This document shows, one piece after another, positions 6,239-12,647 of a stretch of 16,153 nucleotides of DNA. This stretch comes from Pyrinomonadaceae bacterium (lineage in GTDB: Bacteria > Acidobacteriota > Blastocatellia > Pyrinomonadales > Pyrinomonadaceae). Numbering within the stretch: position 1 is the first letter of the stretch; each line of letters begins with the position of its first letter. The stretch is taken from positions 1 through 16,153 of the forward strand of contig JACDAW010000116.1 in the NCBI GenBank assembly GCA_013695245.1. Reading direction: 5' to 3'. The notes under the pieces were generated by a model. It did not search any database, had not been told where the DNA came from, and saw nothing but the letters and a program-made list of their open reading frames with translations. Made by a program: the position numbers and the translations under genes.

Positions 6239-6640
6239 ATGGCAAAAGCAACAACTGGTAAAAAGAAGGTCTTTCGTAAGAAAGAGAAGAAGAATATTCC
6301 GGTCGGGATTGTTCACATCGCGGCATCGTTTAATAACACGCTCGTGTCTATTACCGATTTGGAAGGCAATCTGATCGCACAATCTTCGTCGGGCGCGCGC
6401 GGCTTTCGCGGCTCACGCAAAGGCACTCCGTTTGCCGCTCAGCAGGCGGCCTATGAAGCGGCGAACAAAGCGAAAGATGCAGGAATGCAGCAGGCGGAAG
6501 TGCGCGTGAAGGGGCCCGGCGGCGGTCGTGAGTCAGCGATCCGCGCGATCAGCGGCGCAGGCATTCGCATCGTTTCGATCAGAGACACGACGCCGATTCC
6601 GCACAACGGATGTCGCCCACCGAAGCGCCGTCGAGTGTAA
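6239..6640 (+). CDS. rpsK: 30S ribosomal protein S11
   Basis: S11 forms part of the platform of the small subunit and contacts 16S rRNA near the E-site. Recognisable blocks are IPVGIVHIAASFNNTLVSITD, GNLIAQSSSGARGFRGSRKGTPFAAQQAA, VRVKGPGGGRESAIRAI and the C-terminal IVSIRDTTPIPHNGCRPPKRRRV. Length is 133 aa, with a short Lys-rich N-terminus. The ATG directly follows the pyrimidine-rich right arm of repeat B and has no Shine-Dalgarno; initiation may rely on low structure or S1. rpsD follows after an unusually long 178-nt leader. Confidence 0.97.
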   Translation: MAKATTGKKKVFRKKEKKNIPVGIVHIAASFNNTLVSITDLEGNLIAQSSSGARGFRGSRKGTPFAAQQAAYEAANKAKDAGMQQAEVRVKGPGGGRESAIRAISGAGIRIVSIRDTTPIPHNGCRPPKRRRV

Positions 6641-6645
6641 AAGAA

Positions 6646-6673
6646 ATTTTTGATTTTATATTTGCGATTTTGT
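6646..6673. repeat. Heptad-phased repeat, ATTTTTG family, single arm (copy A3)
   Basis: Heptads ATTTTTG, ATTTTAT, ATTTGCG, ATTTTGT run from 6646 to 6673, 5 nt after the rpsK stop. The order matches copies A1 and A2. A clear facing arm is missing; only AATCGC at 6697-6702 can pair with GCGATT at 6664-6669. This looks like a half-element or a decayed copy. The rest of the 178-nt gap before rpsD has AT-rich stretches but no convincing promoter. Confidence 0.7.
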
Positions 6674-6784
6674 AAGTAACGTGACTTTACTTTGGTAATC
6701 GCGGCTTCAAAATTATTTTAACCTAAAGGATGAAGAGCTTTAATGCGCTTTAAGTTTTGCGTGTTTCAGCTTGTAAACTTTTCC

Positions 6785-6811
6785 GTTCAACTGCAAGAGT
6801 TAAACTGGAGG
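6785..6811 (+). promoter_or_regulatory. Hairpin next to the rpsD Shine-Dalgarno, possible translational operator
   Basis: GTTCAACT (6785-6792), loop GCAAG, and AGTTAAAC (6798-6805) form a short stem with one C-A mismatch. It ends 1 nt before a strong GGAGG (6807-6811), which lies 7 nt before the TTG start of rpsD. S4 autoregulates translation in E. coli, and rpsD has its own leader regulation in Bacillus. Seeing a hairpin here is direct; a regulatory role is inference. Confidence 0.4.
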
Positions 6812-6818
6812 CAACAAC

Positions 6819-7460
6819 TTGGCTAGGTATCGAGAAGCGGTGTGCCGTCTGTGCCGCCGCGAAGGTGCGAAGTTATTTTTGAAGGGCGACCGTTGTTACA
6901 AGCCCTCATGTCCGATTGAGAAACGCGGCACGCAACCGCCGGGTCAACACGGCAATTCGATGCGACGCGGCAAAGCCCTCGTCGGCTACGGTCAGCAACT
7001 GCGCGAAAAGCAGAAGGTAAAGCGCATCTACTTCGTGCTCGAAGGCCAGTTTCGCAACTACTTCGACCGCGCCGCGCGCCAGAAAGGTATCACGGGCGAA
7101 AACCTGCTCGCGCTCTTAGAGCGCCGTCTGGATAACGCCGTGTATCGCGCCGGATTTGCCACCTCGCGCCGTCAAGCACGCCAGCTCGTCAATCACGGGC
7201 ACATTGCCGTCAACGAGCGCAAAGTTGATATTCCCTCTTTCCAAGTAAAAATCGGTGATGCAATTAGCATCCGCGAAGGAAGCCGCCGCAACCCGCATAT
7301 CGAAGGCGCGTGGGCGACGGCCGCCGGGCGTGGGCGTCCTTCTTGGATCGCGCCCGTCGAAGACGCTGATATGAGCGTGCGCGTGGCGAGTCTTCCGGCG
7401 CGCGATGATATTGACCGCTCGATCAATGAGCAACTGATCGTCGAGCTTTACAGCAAGTAA
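6819..7460 (+). CDS. rpsD: 30S ribosomal protein S4, zinc-binding form, TTG start
   Basis: S4 nucleates assembly of the small-subunit body and often represses its own operon. The TTG start is fixed by GGAGG 7 nt upstream and by the family start MARYREAVCRLCRREG. C9, C12, C26 and C31 give CX2C-X13-CX4C, the same spacing as the zinc-binding S4 of Thermus. Further blocks are KRGTQPPGQHG, YGQQLREKQKVKRIYFVLEGQFRNYF, the S4 RNA-binding domain RRLDNAVYRAGFATSRRQARQLVNHGHIAVNERKVDIPSFQVKIGD, and the C-terminal INEQLIVELYSK. Length is 213 aa. rpoA follows after 100 nt that contain an inverted repeat. Confidence 0.97.
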   Translation: MARYREAVCRLCRREGAKLFLKGDRCYKPSCPIEKRGTQPPGQHGNSMRRGKALVGYGQQLREKQKVKRIYFVLEGQFRNYFDRAARQKGITGENLLALLERRLDNAVYRAGFATSRRQARQLVNHGHIAVNERKVDIPSFQVKIGDAISIREGSRRNPHIEGAWATAAGRGRPSWIAPVEDADMSVRVASLPARDDIDRSINEQLIVELYSK

Positions 7461-7471
7461 ATTTTCTTTAT

Positions 7472-7519
7472 CGCGCATTGCATCAAGTGTTGCCGTATTC
7501 GCCGCTTGCGCGATGCGCG
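7472..7519. repeat. Inverted repeat in the rpsD-rpoA gap
   Basis: CGCGCATTGCATCAAG (7472-7487) faces CTTGCGCGATGCGCG (7505-7519). The two pair along most of their length with one mismatch and small bulges, around a 17-nt loop. No T-run follows directly (the nearest is 7535-7541), so a terminator is unlikely; it could be an mRNA processing or attenuation structure. It is not heptad-phased. Confidence 0.55.
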
Positions 7520-7560
7520 CGTTTCGGGCGTAATGTTTTTTGACAAGTACAAATAAATAT

Positions 7561-8622
7561 ATGGCTATGGATCAGAATAATCTTTGGACTGGATTTCAAA
7601 TGCCGCGTCGCCTCGTGGTTGACAACGAGACGCTTACAGAGCGTTTCGGCCGTTTCTCGGCGCAACCTTTCGAGCGCGGTTTCGGCACCACCGTCGGCAA
7701 CTCTCTCCGTCGCGCGCTGCTCTCTTCGATTGAGGGAGCGGCCGTAACGGCCGTTAAGATCGAAGGAGTCGAGCATGAGTTTTCGCCAATCGGCGGCGTC
7801 GTCGAAGATGCGACGGACGTAATTCTTAACCTCAAGCAGATTCCGTTTAAGCTTCATAGCAACGAAGCGAAGACCCTGACGATCACAAAGGGCGGAGCGG
7901 GTGAAGTTCTTTCCGGCGACATTCAAACGGACGCCGACGTTGAGGTGCTCGATCCGAACATCTATATCGCAACCGTGAGCGAAGGCGGATCGCTCAACAT
8001 CGAAGTGCGCTTAAAACGCGGGCGCGGCTACGTTCCAGCCGACCGTAATTTCGACGAAGACCTCAGCTTGGGCTACATTCCCGTTGACGCTGTTCACACG
8101 CCGGTTAAAAAAGTTAATTATGTGGTTGAGGCGGCGCGTCTCGGTCAGAACACCGAGTTCGACAAACTGACGATGGAAGTGTGGACTGACGGCAGCGTGA
8201 AACCGGAAGACGCCATCGGTCTCGCCGCGAAGTTGATTAAAGATCACATGACGATCTTCGTCAACTTTGAAGAGGATGTGGACGATTTGGCTTACGCCAA
8301 TGTTGAGCGTCCGCCTTTGCCGCGAAACGACTTGCTTGATCGCTCGGTTGATGAGCTTGAGCTTTCCGTGCGCTCATACAATTGCCTGAAGAACGCCAAC
8401 ATCCGCTCGATACGCGAACTCGTGCAGCGTTCGGAGCGCGAGATGCTGGCGACGAAAAATTTCGGCAAGAAGTCGTTGAACGAAATCAAAGACATCTTGC
8501 ACGGCATGGGTCTCGACTTCGGCATGGAGATTGACGAGCAAGGCAACCCGATTCCCGGAACGGGCGGGCGCGACAGCGATACGAGCGATTACGACGGGGA
8601 CGACGAAGAAGAACAAGAGTAA
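7561..8622 (+). CDS. rpoA: DNA-directed RNA polymerase subunit alpha
   Basis: Alpha dimerises to start RNA polymerase assembly and contacts UP elements and activators. The chosen ATG gives MAMDQNNLWTGFQMPRRLVVD (353 aa); ATG two codons later, or a TTG at 7540, are alternatives. The N-terminal domain shows RFGRFSAQPFERGFGTTVGNSLRRALLSSIEGAAVTAVKIEGVEHEFSPIGGVVEDATDVILNLK. The C-terminal domain shows LELSVRSYNCLKNANIRSIRELVQRSEREMLATKNFGKKSLNEIKDIL, so the DNA-contact Arg, Asn and GKKS positions are kept. A strongly acidic tail (GRDSDTSDYDGDDEEEQE) ends the protein. No Shine-Dalgarno is seen; the leader before the ATG is A/T-rich. Confidence 0.97.
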   Translation: MAMDQNNLWTGFQMPRRLVVDNETLTERFGRFSAQPFERGFGTTVGNSLRRALLSSIEGAAVTAVKIEGVEHEFSPIGGVVEDATDVILNLKQIPFKLHSNEAKTLTITKGGAGEVLSGDIQTDADVEVLDPNIYIATVSEGGSLNIEVRLKRGRGYVPADRNFDEDLSLGYIPVDAVHTPVKKVNYVVEAARLGQNTEFDKLTMEVWTDGSVKPEDAIGLAAKLIKDHMTIFVNFEEDVDDLAYANVERPPLPRNDLLDRSVDELELSVRSYNCLKNANIRSIRELVQRSEREMLATKNFGKKSLNEIKDILHGMGLDFGMEIDEQGNPIPGTGGRDSDTSDYDGDDEEEQE

Positions 8623-8626
8623 AAGG

Positions 8627-8768
8627 AAAGTAGGAGGTAGGAAGGCGAAAGGATGAAGTGAGGACAAAGCTTAGAGGCTTTGAATTAACTCAACAGATAA
8701 GTCGTTGCTTCACGCATTCAGGCGAGTCTACTACTTCCACTTTCATCCTTCCTATTTCTTCCTTTAAT
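8627..8768. repeat. Heptad-phased inverted repeat with conserved core, GAAGGAT family (copy C2)
   Basis: Left heptads are AAAGTAG, GAGGTAG, GAAGGCG, AAAGGAT, GAAGTGA (8627-8661). Right heptads are CTTCCAC, TTTCATC, CTTCCTA, TTTCTTC, CTTTAAT (8734-8768). It shares an identical 16-mer, GAAGTGAGGACAAAGC (8655-8670), with copy C1, and an identical 11-mer, TTGCTTCACGC (8705-8715), plus ACAGATA and GGCTTTGA. The side hairpin CAAAGC/GCTTTG is kept with a different loop (TTAGAG). The second side hairpin is weak here (CGC/GCG). It fills the gap between rpoA and rplQ. Confidence 0.9.
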
Positions 8769-8772
8769 TACT

Positions 8773-9498
8773 ATGCGACACTTAAAAGCACATCGTAAAC
8801 TTGGACGCACGACGGAACACCGCATGTCAATGCTGCGCAATCTTGCGACATCGCTTGTCAATTCGCGGGACGAAAGAATTATTACGACGCTTCCGAAAGC
8901 GAAAGAACTGCGGCCGTTCATTGAGCGCGCCGTGACACTTTCGCGCCGCGCGCGCGGCATTGAGGGAGATGATGCGGCGGCGCAGAGAGTTCACTTGCGT
9001 CGTCAGGCGGCCGGATTCTTTCACGCGGGCAATCGTGGGGCGGCGGTAACGAACGTCAAGCGCGGTACGCAGGCACGCTCTCCGCGCACGTCCGGCGTCG
9101 CGGCATTAAAAAGACTTTTTGACGAGCTTGGCGAACGCTACGAGAGTCGTCCGGGCGGTTACACGCGCATCATCAAATTGGGTCGCCGCGACGGTGACAA
9201 CGCCGAGCTTGCGATCATCGAATTCGTTGACAGCGCGCGCGAACAGCGTGCGGCGAGCAAGGAAAGTAAGGCGGGCGCTTCCGGTAAAAAGCGAACAGCG
9301 CGCGCCAGCGAATCGAGCGAGGCGGCAGGCGGACGACGCGGCGGGCGTAAAGCCGACAAAACTTACGAGAAACGAGAGACAACCGCTAAGCGTGGCAAGG
9401 GCGAGAAAGCATCTGATGAGTCGGCGGGCGGAGCGAAGAAGGGTCGCCGCGCTAAGAAAACCGAATCCACTGCGGCTGAGAAGGATACAAGCGATTAG
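8773..9498 (+). CDS. rplQ: 50S ribosomal protein L17 with insertion and long basic tail
   Basis: L17 is a large-subunit protein close to the exit tunnel. The core is clear: MRHLKAHRKLGRTTEHRMSMLRNLATSLV, ITTLPKAKELRPFIERAVTLSRR, RLFDELGERYESRPGGYTRIIKLGRRDGDNAELAIIEFVD. Two departures stand out. About 30 extra residues (roughly 62-110) lie between helix and core strand. After residue ~155 there is an 85-residue Lys/Arg/Glu/Ser/Ala-rich, repeat-like tail. The total of 241 aa compares with ~120-130 usual. The frame stays open to a clean stop, so this is not a frameshift. The ATG has no Shine-Dalgarno and abuts repeat C2. It is the last gene of the alpha operon. Confidence 0.95.
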   Translation: MRHLKAHRKLGRTTEHRMSMLRNLATSLVNSRDERIITTLPKAKELRPFIERAVTLSRRARGIEGDDAAAQRVHLRRQAAGFFHAGNRGAAVTNVKRGTQARSPRTSGVAALKRLFDELGERYESRPGGYTRIIKLGRRDGDNAELAIIEFVDSAREQRAASKESKAGASGKKRTARASESSEAAGGRRGGRKADKTYEKRETTAKRGKGEKASDESAGGAKKGRRAKKTESTAAEKDTSD

Positions 9499-9524
9499 CA
9501 GCGAGCAGGCATAACATCAAAAGC

Positions 9525-9648
9525 AAGCGCGCGGCGGAGCCGTGTCGAGAACACATTACGAATCGCGCTTGTGCTTTAACCACACACCCTAAGCCCCAAG
9601 TAACCGATCTTCAGTGGCAAACGAGAGGCGGGCTGGGGCTTTCGCTTT
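9525..9648 (+). terminator. Inverted repeats after rplQ, possible operon terminator
   Basis: Two structures lie in the 195-nt rplQ-accB gap. AAGCGCG (9525-9531) pairs with CGCGCTT (9564-9570), extended by AGC/GCT with a bulge. AAGCCCCA (9591-9598) pairs with TGGGGCTT (9634-9641) across a 35-nt loop and runs into a T-rich stretch (TTTCGCTTT). Neither is a textbook intrinsic terminator because the loops are long. Position at the end of the ribosomal operon makes a transcription stop likely. Confidence 0.4.
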
Positions 9649-9676
9649 ACAACCGGAAACGTAGTTTCAACTTAAT
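9646..9676 (+). promoter_or_regulatory. Weak candidate promoter for accB-accC
   Basis: TTTACA (9646-9651), a 19-nt spacer and CTTAAT (9671-9676) give a loose sigma70-like match just upstream of the accB ribosome-binding site. The spacer is longer than ideal and the -10 is 4 of 6. It is listed because the upstream inverted repeats suggest a new transcription unit starts here. Confidence 0.25.
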
Positions 9677-9693
9677 TGCTCGGAGCCTAAAAG

Positions 9694-10407
9694 ATGAGCG
9701 ACGAAGACGTGCCGCAGCAGCAGCAACAGCAAGGCGGCGAACAAACTCAAACATCGGCAAAACAGCAACAAGGCGAGCGTGGCGCGAGCAATCGTCAGGG
9801 CGGTGGTGGAGGGCGCAATCGGCGTTTTCAAAATCAACCGCGCCGCGAGGGTTTTGCGCCGCAGCAACTCGGTCAGGCAGTGAATATGGACGAGTTGCGC
9901 GAACTCGTCGAACTCATCGCCGCTCACGGCTTCACCGATTTTGAACTTGAGCGCGAAGGTTTTCGCGTCCGCCTCCGACGCGAACTCGCTTCTTCTGCTC
10001 CTCTGACGCAGATGAATGATGCGTCTTCGGTTTCTCAAACGCCTGCGCCCGTCGCCTCCTCTGCTTCCCCCGTCGGGCAATCTTCAGTCGCCTCTTCGCC
10101 GTCGCAAACTTCGCCTTCCTCTTCCGGCGAAAGCCAGAAGACAGAATCGAAACTTGCGACCGATCAGGACTTGCACACTATCACTTCTCCCATTGTCGGA
10201 ACTTTTTATCGCTCGCCCTCGCCAACAGCCGAACCCTTCGTGCGCGCAGGCAGCGCGGTTGAAGCCGACACCGTCGTTTGCATTATTGAAGCAATGAAGT
10301 TGATGAACGAGATTCAGGCTGAGACGAGCGGCGTGATCGAAAAGATTTACGTTGAGAATGCGCAGCCGGTCGAATACGGGCAGCCGCTTTTCGGCGTAAG
10401 AAAGTAG
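9694..10407 (+). CDS. accB: Biotin carboxyl carrier protein of acetyl-CoA carboxylase, extended N-terminus
   Basis: BCCP carries carboxybiotin between biotin carboxylase and carboxyltransferase in the first step of fatty-acid synthesis. The C-terminal biotinyl domain is complete: TSPIVGTFYRSPSPTAEPFVRAGSAVEADTVVCIIEAMKLMNEI, with K202 in AMKLM as the biotinylated lysine, and the thumb (SPIVGTFYRSPSP) present. The usual BCCP N-terminus begins at M65 (MDELRELVELIAAHGF). Before it lie 64 residues rich in Gln, Gly and Arg (a six-Gln run, then GGGGGRNRRF). A Ser/Pro-rich linker spans about 100-150. GGAG 8 nt before the first ATG supports the long form, while M65 lacks a clear site. Length is 237 aa versus ~150-160 usual. 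accC follows in 14 nt. Confidence 0.94.
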   Translation: MSDEDVPQQQQQQGGEQTQTSAKQQQGERGASNRQGGGGGRNRRFQNQPRREGFAPQQLGQAVNMDELRELVELIAAHGFTDFELEREGFRVRLRRELASSAPLTQMNDASSVSQTPAPVASSASPVGQSSVASSPSQTSPSSSGESQKTESKLATDQDLHTITSPIVGTFYRSPSPTAEPFVRAGSAVEADTVVCIIEAMKLMNEIQAETSGVIEKIYVENAQPVEYGQPLFGVRK

Positions 10408-10421
10408 TTGTTAGTTTTTGT

Positions 10422-11816
10422 ATGCGACAGGGCACAAGAAAATTTCGCAAGATTCTAATTGCCAATCGCGGCGAGATCGCGTGTCGCATCATCTGGACGT
10501 GCAAGGAGATGGGCATCAAGACCGTCTCCGTCTTCTCTGAGGCCGACCGCGACTCGCTGCACGTCCGCTTCGCCGACGAATCAATCTGCATTGGCGCGCC
10601 GCCTTCGGCACAGAGCTATCTTAATATCCCCGCGATCATCTCGGCGGCTGAAATCACAAACGTTGACGCGATTCATCCCGGCTACGGTTTTCTCGCTGAA
10701 TCTCCCCAGTTCGCCGAAATTTGCGAAGCGTGCAACATCAAATTCATCGGGCCGCGCGCGAGCGTGATCCGTCTCATGGGCGACAAGGTGGAAGCGCGGC
10801 GCGCGATGACCGAAGCCGGACTTCCCGTTTTGCCCGGAAGCCCTGATCCGCTTGAGACGGAAGAAGAAGCGTTAAATCTTGCGCGCGAGATCGGCTTTCC
10901 CGTGATTATCAAAGCGGCGGCGGGCGGCGGTGGGCGCGGAATGCGCATTGTGCGCGACGCGAGTGAACTTGGCGTGGCTCTCGAATCCGCTTCGACGGAA
11001 GCCGCGGCCGCTTTTCGCAACGGCGACATTTACATTGAGCGTTACATCGAACGCCCGCGTCACATTGAAATTCAGATTTTAGCGGACGAATACAATAATT
11101 GCATTCACCTCGGCGAACGCGATTGCTCGATTCAGCGCCGACATCAAAAGCTTCTCGAAGAAGCGCCAAGTCCTGCTTTGTCGCCTGAACTTCGTGAGCG
11201 GATGGGAACGGCGGCCGTCGAAGCCTGCCGACGAGTTGGTTACTCAAACGCGGGCACGATTGAATTCCTCCTTGATGAAGACGGCTCGTTCTACTTCATG
11301 GAGATGAACACGCGCATACAGGTTGAGCATCCCGTGACGGAGATGGTGACGCTCGCCGATATTGTGCGCAATCAAATTCGTGTCGCCGAAGGCGAAGAGT
11401 TGGGTTACACGCAGGACGACCTTTTAATTGTCGGGCACGCCATTGAATGTCGCATTAACGCCGAAGACCCGGAGACGTTCGTGCCATCTGCCGGGAGAAT
11501 TACGGCGTGCAACATTCCGGGCGGCCCCGGCGTGCGCGTAGATACGGCCGTATATCCCGGTTATTACGTGCCGCCGTATTACGATTCAATGATTGCTAAA
11601 TTGATCGTCCACGCCCGCACACGCGAGTTAGCGATTGCGCGGATGCGGCGCGCGCTCGAAGCGATGGTGATCGAGGGAATTAAAACAACGATTCCGCTTC
11701 ACCTCAAAATCATGGACGATCCGAAATTTCAGAGCGGGAATTTCTCGACAAAATACATGGAAGAATTTGCAGCAAACAACGAACAAAAGAAACTACTAAG
11801 TTTGGCGAATGCCTAA
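10422..11816 (+). CDS. accC: Biotin carboxylase subunit of acetyl-CoA carboxylase
   Basis: This ATP-grasp enzyme uses ATP and bicarbonate to carboxylate the biotin on AccB. The N-terminal domain starts FRKILIANRGEIACRI. DAIHPGYGFLAESPQFAE (82-99) is conserved. The ATP-binding glycine loop is KAAAGGGGRGM (164-174). Then come IEIQILAD, GERDCSIQRRHQKLLEEAPSP (231-251) and the catalytic strand EMNTRIQVEHPVTE (294-307). IECRINAEDPETFVPSAGRI and YDSMIAKLI complete the C-terminal domain. The 464-aa length is typical for a free AccC with a few extra end residues, and it is not fused to a carrier. The ATG has no Shine-Dalgarno, so it probably depends on accB translation. Genes for the carboxyltransferase (accA/accD) are not in the window. 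Confidence 0.97.
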   Translation: MRQGTRKFRKILIANRGEIACRIIWTCKEMGIKTVSVFSEADRDSLHVRFADESICIGAPPSAQSYLNIPAIISAAEITNVDAIHPGYGFLAESPQFAEICEACNIKFIGPRASVIRLMGDKVEARRAMTEAGLPVLPGSPDPLETEEEALNLAREIGFPVIIKAAAGGGGRGMRIVRDASELGVALESASTEAAAAFRNGDIYIERYIERPRHIEIQILADEYNNCIHLGERDCSIQRRHQKLLEEAPSPALSPELRERMGTAAVEACRRVGYSNAGTIEFLLDEDGSFYFMEMNTRIQVEHPVTEMVTLADIVRNQIRVAEGEELGYTQDDLLIVGHAIECRINAEDPETFVPSAGRITACNIPGGPGVRVDTAVYPGYYVPPYYDSMIAKLIVHARTRELAIARMRRALEAMVIEGIKTTIPLHLKIMDDPKFQSGNFSTKYMEEFAANNEQKKLLSLANA

Positions 11817-11830
11817 GGTTATCCGCGTGT

Positions 11831-11860
11831 TTGACTGACTTGCAAAGGCACAGTTATAAT
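11831..11860 (+). promoter_or_regulatory. Sigma70-like promoter for rplU-rpmA
   Basis: TTGACT (11831-11836), an 18-nt spacer and a perfect TATAAT (11855-11860) lie 15 nt after the accC stop and 34 nt before the rplU ATG. This is the best promoter match in the window. A small hairpin, AACAG-GCTTTT-CTGTT (11861-11876), lies directly downstream and would fall at or near the 5' end of the transcript. It could be part of a short L21-responsive leader, which is speculative. Confidence 0.7.
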
Positions 11861-11894
11861 AACAGGCTTTTCTGTTAAGTGAGGAGATAAAGGG

Positions 11895-12200
11895 ATGTAC
11901 GCAATTATTAGAAGCGGCGGAAAGCAATTTCGCGTTGAAGAGGGAACAACGATTGAACTCCCTTTGATCGGCAAGGGCGCGGGCGATCAAGTTGAGCTTG
12001 AGGCGTTGGTTGTTGGCGATGAAAACGGCACGCGGATCGGCGCGCCCCTAGTTGACGGCGCGCGTGTCGCGGCGACCGTCGTTGAACATGGACGCGCGGA
12101 AAAGATCATCGTCTTTAAGAAGAAGCGCCGCAAGCAATACAAGCGCAAGCAAGGGCATCGCCAAGATTTCACAAAGGTGAAGATCGATAGCATCGCGTAG
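11895..12200 (+). CDS. rplU: 50S ribosomal protein L21
   Basis: L21 binds 23S rRNA next to L20 on the large subunit. The 101-aa protein is full-length, with MYAIIRSGGKQFRVEEGTTIELPLI at the start, a beta-barrel middle (GDQVELEALVVGDENGTRIGAPLVDGARVAATVVEHGRAEKIIVFKKKRRKQYKRKQGHRQDFTKVKIDSI) and the basic KKKRRKQYKRKQGHRQ loop typical of the family. GAGGAG 8 nt upstream of the ATG is a strong ribosome-binding site. It is followed by rpmA, the near-universal partner. It probably opens a transcription unit at the TTGACT/TATAAT promoter. Confidence 0.97.
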   Translation: MYAIIRSGGKQFRVEEGTTIELPLIGKGAGDQVELEALVVGDENGTRIGAPLVDGARVAATVVEHGRAEKIIVFKKKRRKQYKRKQGHRQDFTKVKIDSIA

Positions 12201-12273
12201 AAGTTGATCGTCGGCTTCGCTTTACGGTATCTGTCACGGAAAAGTTTTTAAGGTTTTCGGAGGGTTTAGAGAA

Positions 12274-12564
12274 ATGGCACATAAAAAGGGCGTCGGCTCT
12301 TCGCGTAACGGTCGTGATTCAAATGCGCAGCGATTGGGCTTAAAGAAATTCGGCGGCGAGCAAGTGCGCGGTGGCAATATCCTCGCGCGTCAACGCGGCA
12401 CAAAGTGGAAGCCGGGTAAAAACGTCGGACGCGGCAAGGACGATACTTTGTTTGCGTTAATTGACGGCGTGGTGAAATTTGAGGACAAAGGGCGTGGCGG
12501 CAAGTTTATCAGCGTGTACGCTGCGGACGGCCAAGCCAACAACGCTGGAGCAGCAGCCGCATAA
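12274..12564 (+). CDS. rpmA: 50S ribosomal protein L27
   Basis: L27 reaches into the peptidyl-transferase centre with its N-terminal arm. The arm MAHKKGVGSSRNGRDSNAQRLGLKKFGGE is immediately at the start codon, so there is no Firmicutes-type cleaved leader. ILARQRGTKWKPGKNVGRGKDDTLFALIDGVVKFE is the globular part. An Ala/Asn-rich tail (DGQANNAGAAAA) makes it 96 aa instead of ~85. GGAGGG about 9 nt upstream is a strong Shine-Dalgarno. It lies 73 nt after rplU and is followed by a terminator-like hairpin, so rplU-rpmA may be a bicistronic unit. Confidence 0.97.
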   Translation: MAHKKGVGSSRNGRDSNAQRLGLKKFGGEQVRGGNILARQRGTKWKPGKNVGRGKDDTLFALIDGVVKFEDKGRGGKFISVYAADGQANNAGAAAA

Positions 12565-12595
12565 GAAATTGCAAAAACTTCGCACGAACTACTGT

Positions 12596-12647
12596 GACGC
12601 CCGCGCCGGAGATTTCGTATCCAGAGCGCCGGGCGTCGCTCTATTTT
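12596..12647 (+). terminator. Probable intrinsic terminator after rpmA
   Basis: AGAGCG (12623-12628) pairs with CGCTCT (12637-12642) around an 8-nt loop and is followed at once by ATTTT. A larger alternative pairing, GACGCCCG (12596-12603) with CGGGCGTC (12630-12637), overlaps it. The two are mutually exclusive, which could also make this an attenuator. Position 32-80 nt after the rpmA stop fits the end of a rplU-rpmA transcript. Confidence 0.5.

Noticed and set aside
7540..7560. TTG start for rpoA, or TTGACA read as a -35 promoter box
   Set aside because: The added residues do not match alpha subunits, and no suitable -10 follows at 16-18 nt.
9119..9514. Second-frame protein over the rplQ tail
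   Set aside because: It overlaps the low-complexity, GC-biased tail of rplQ, which keeps the other frame open by composition; no ribosome-binding site or family match.
10682..11247. Long minus-strand frames opposite accC
   Set aside because: They are antisense shadows of the codon bias in accC and show no recognisable domain.
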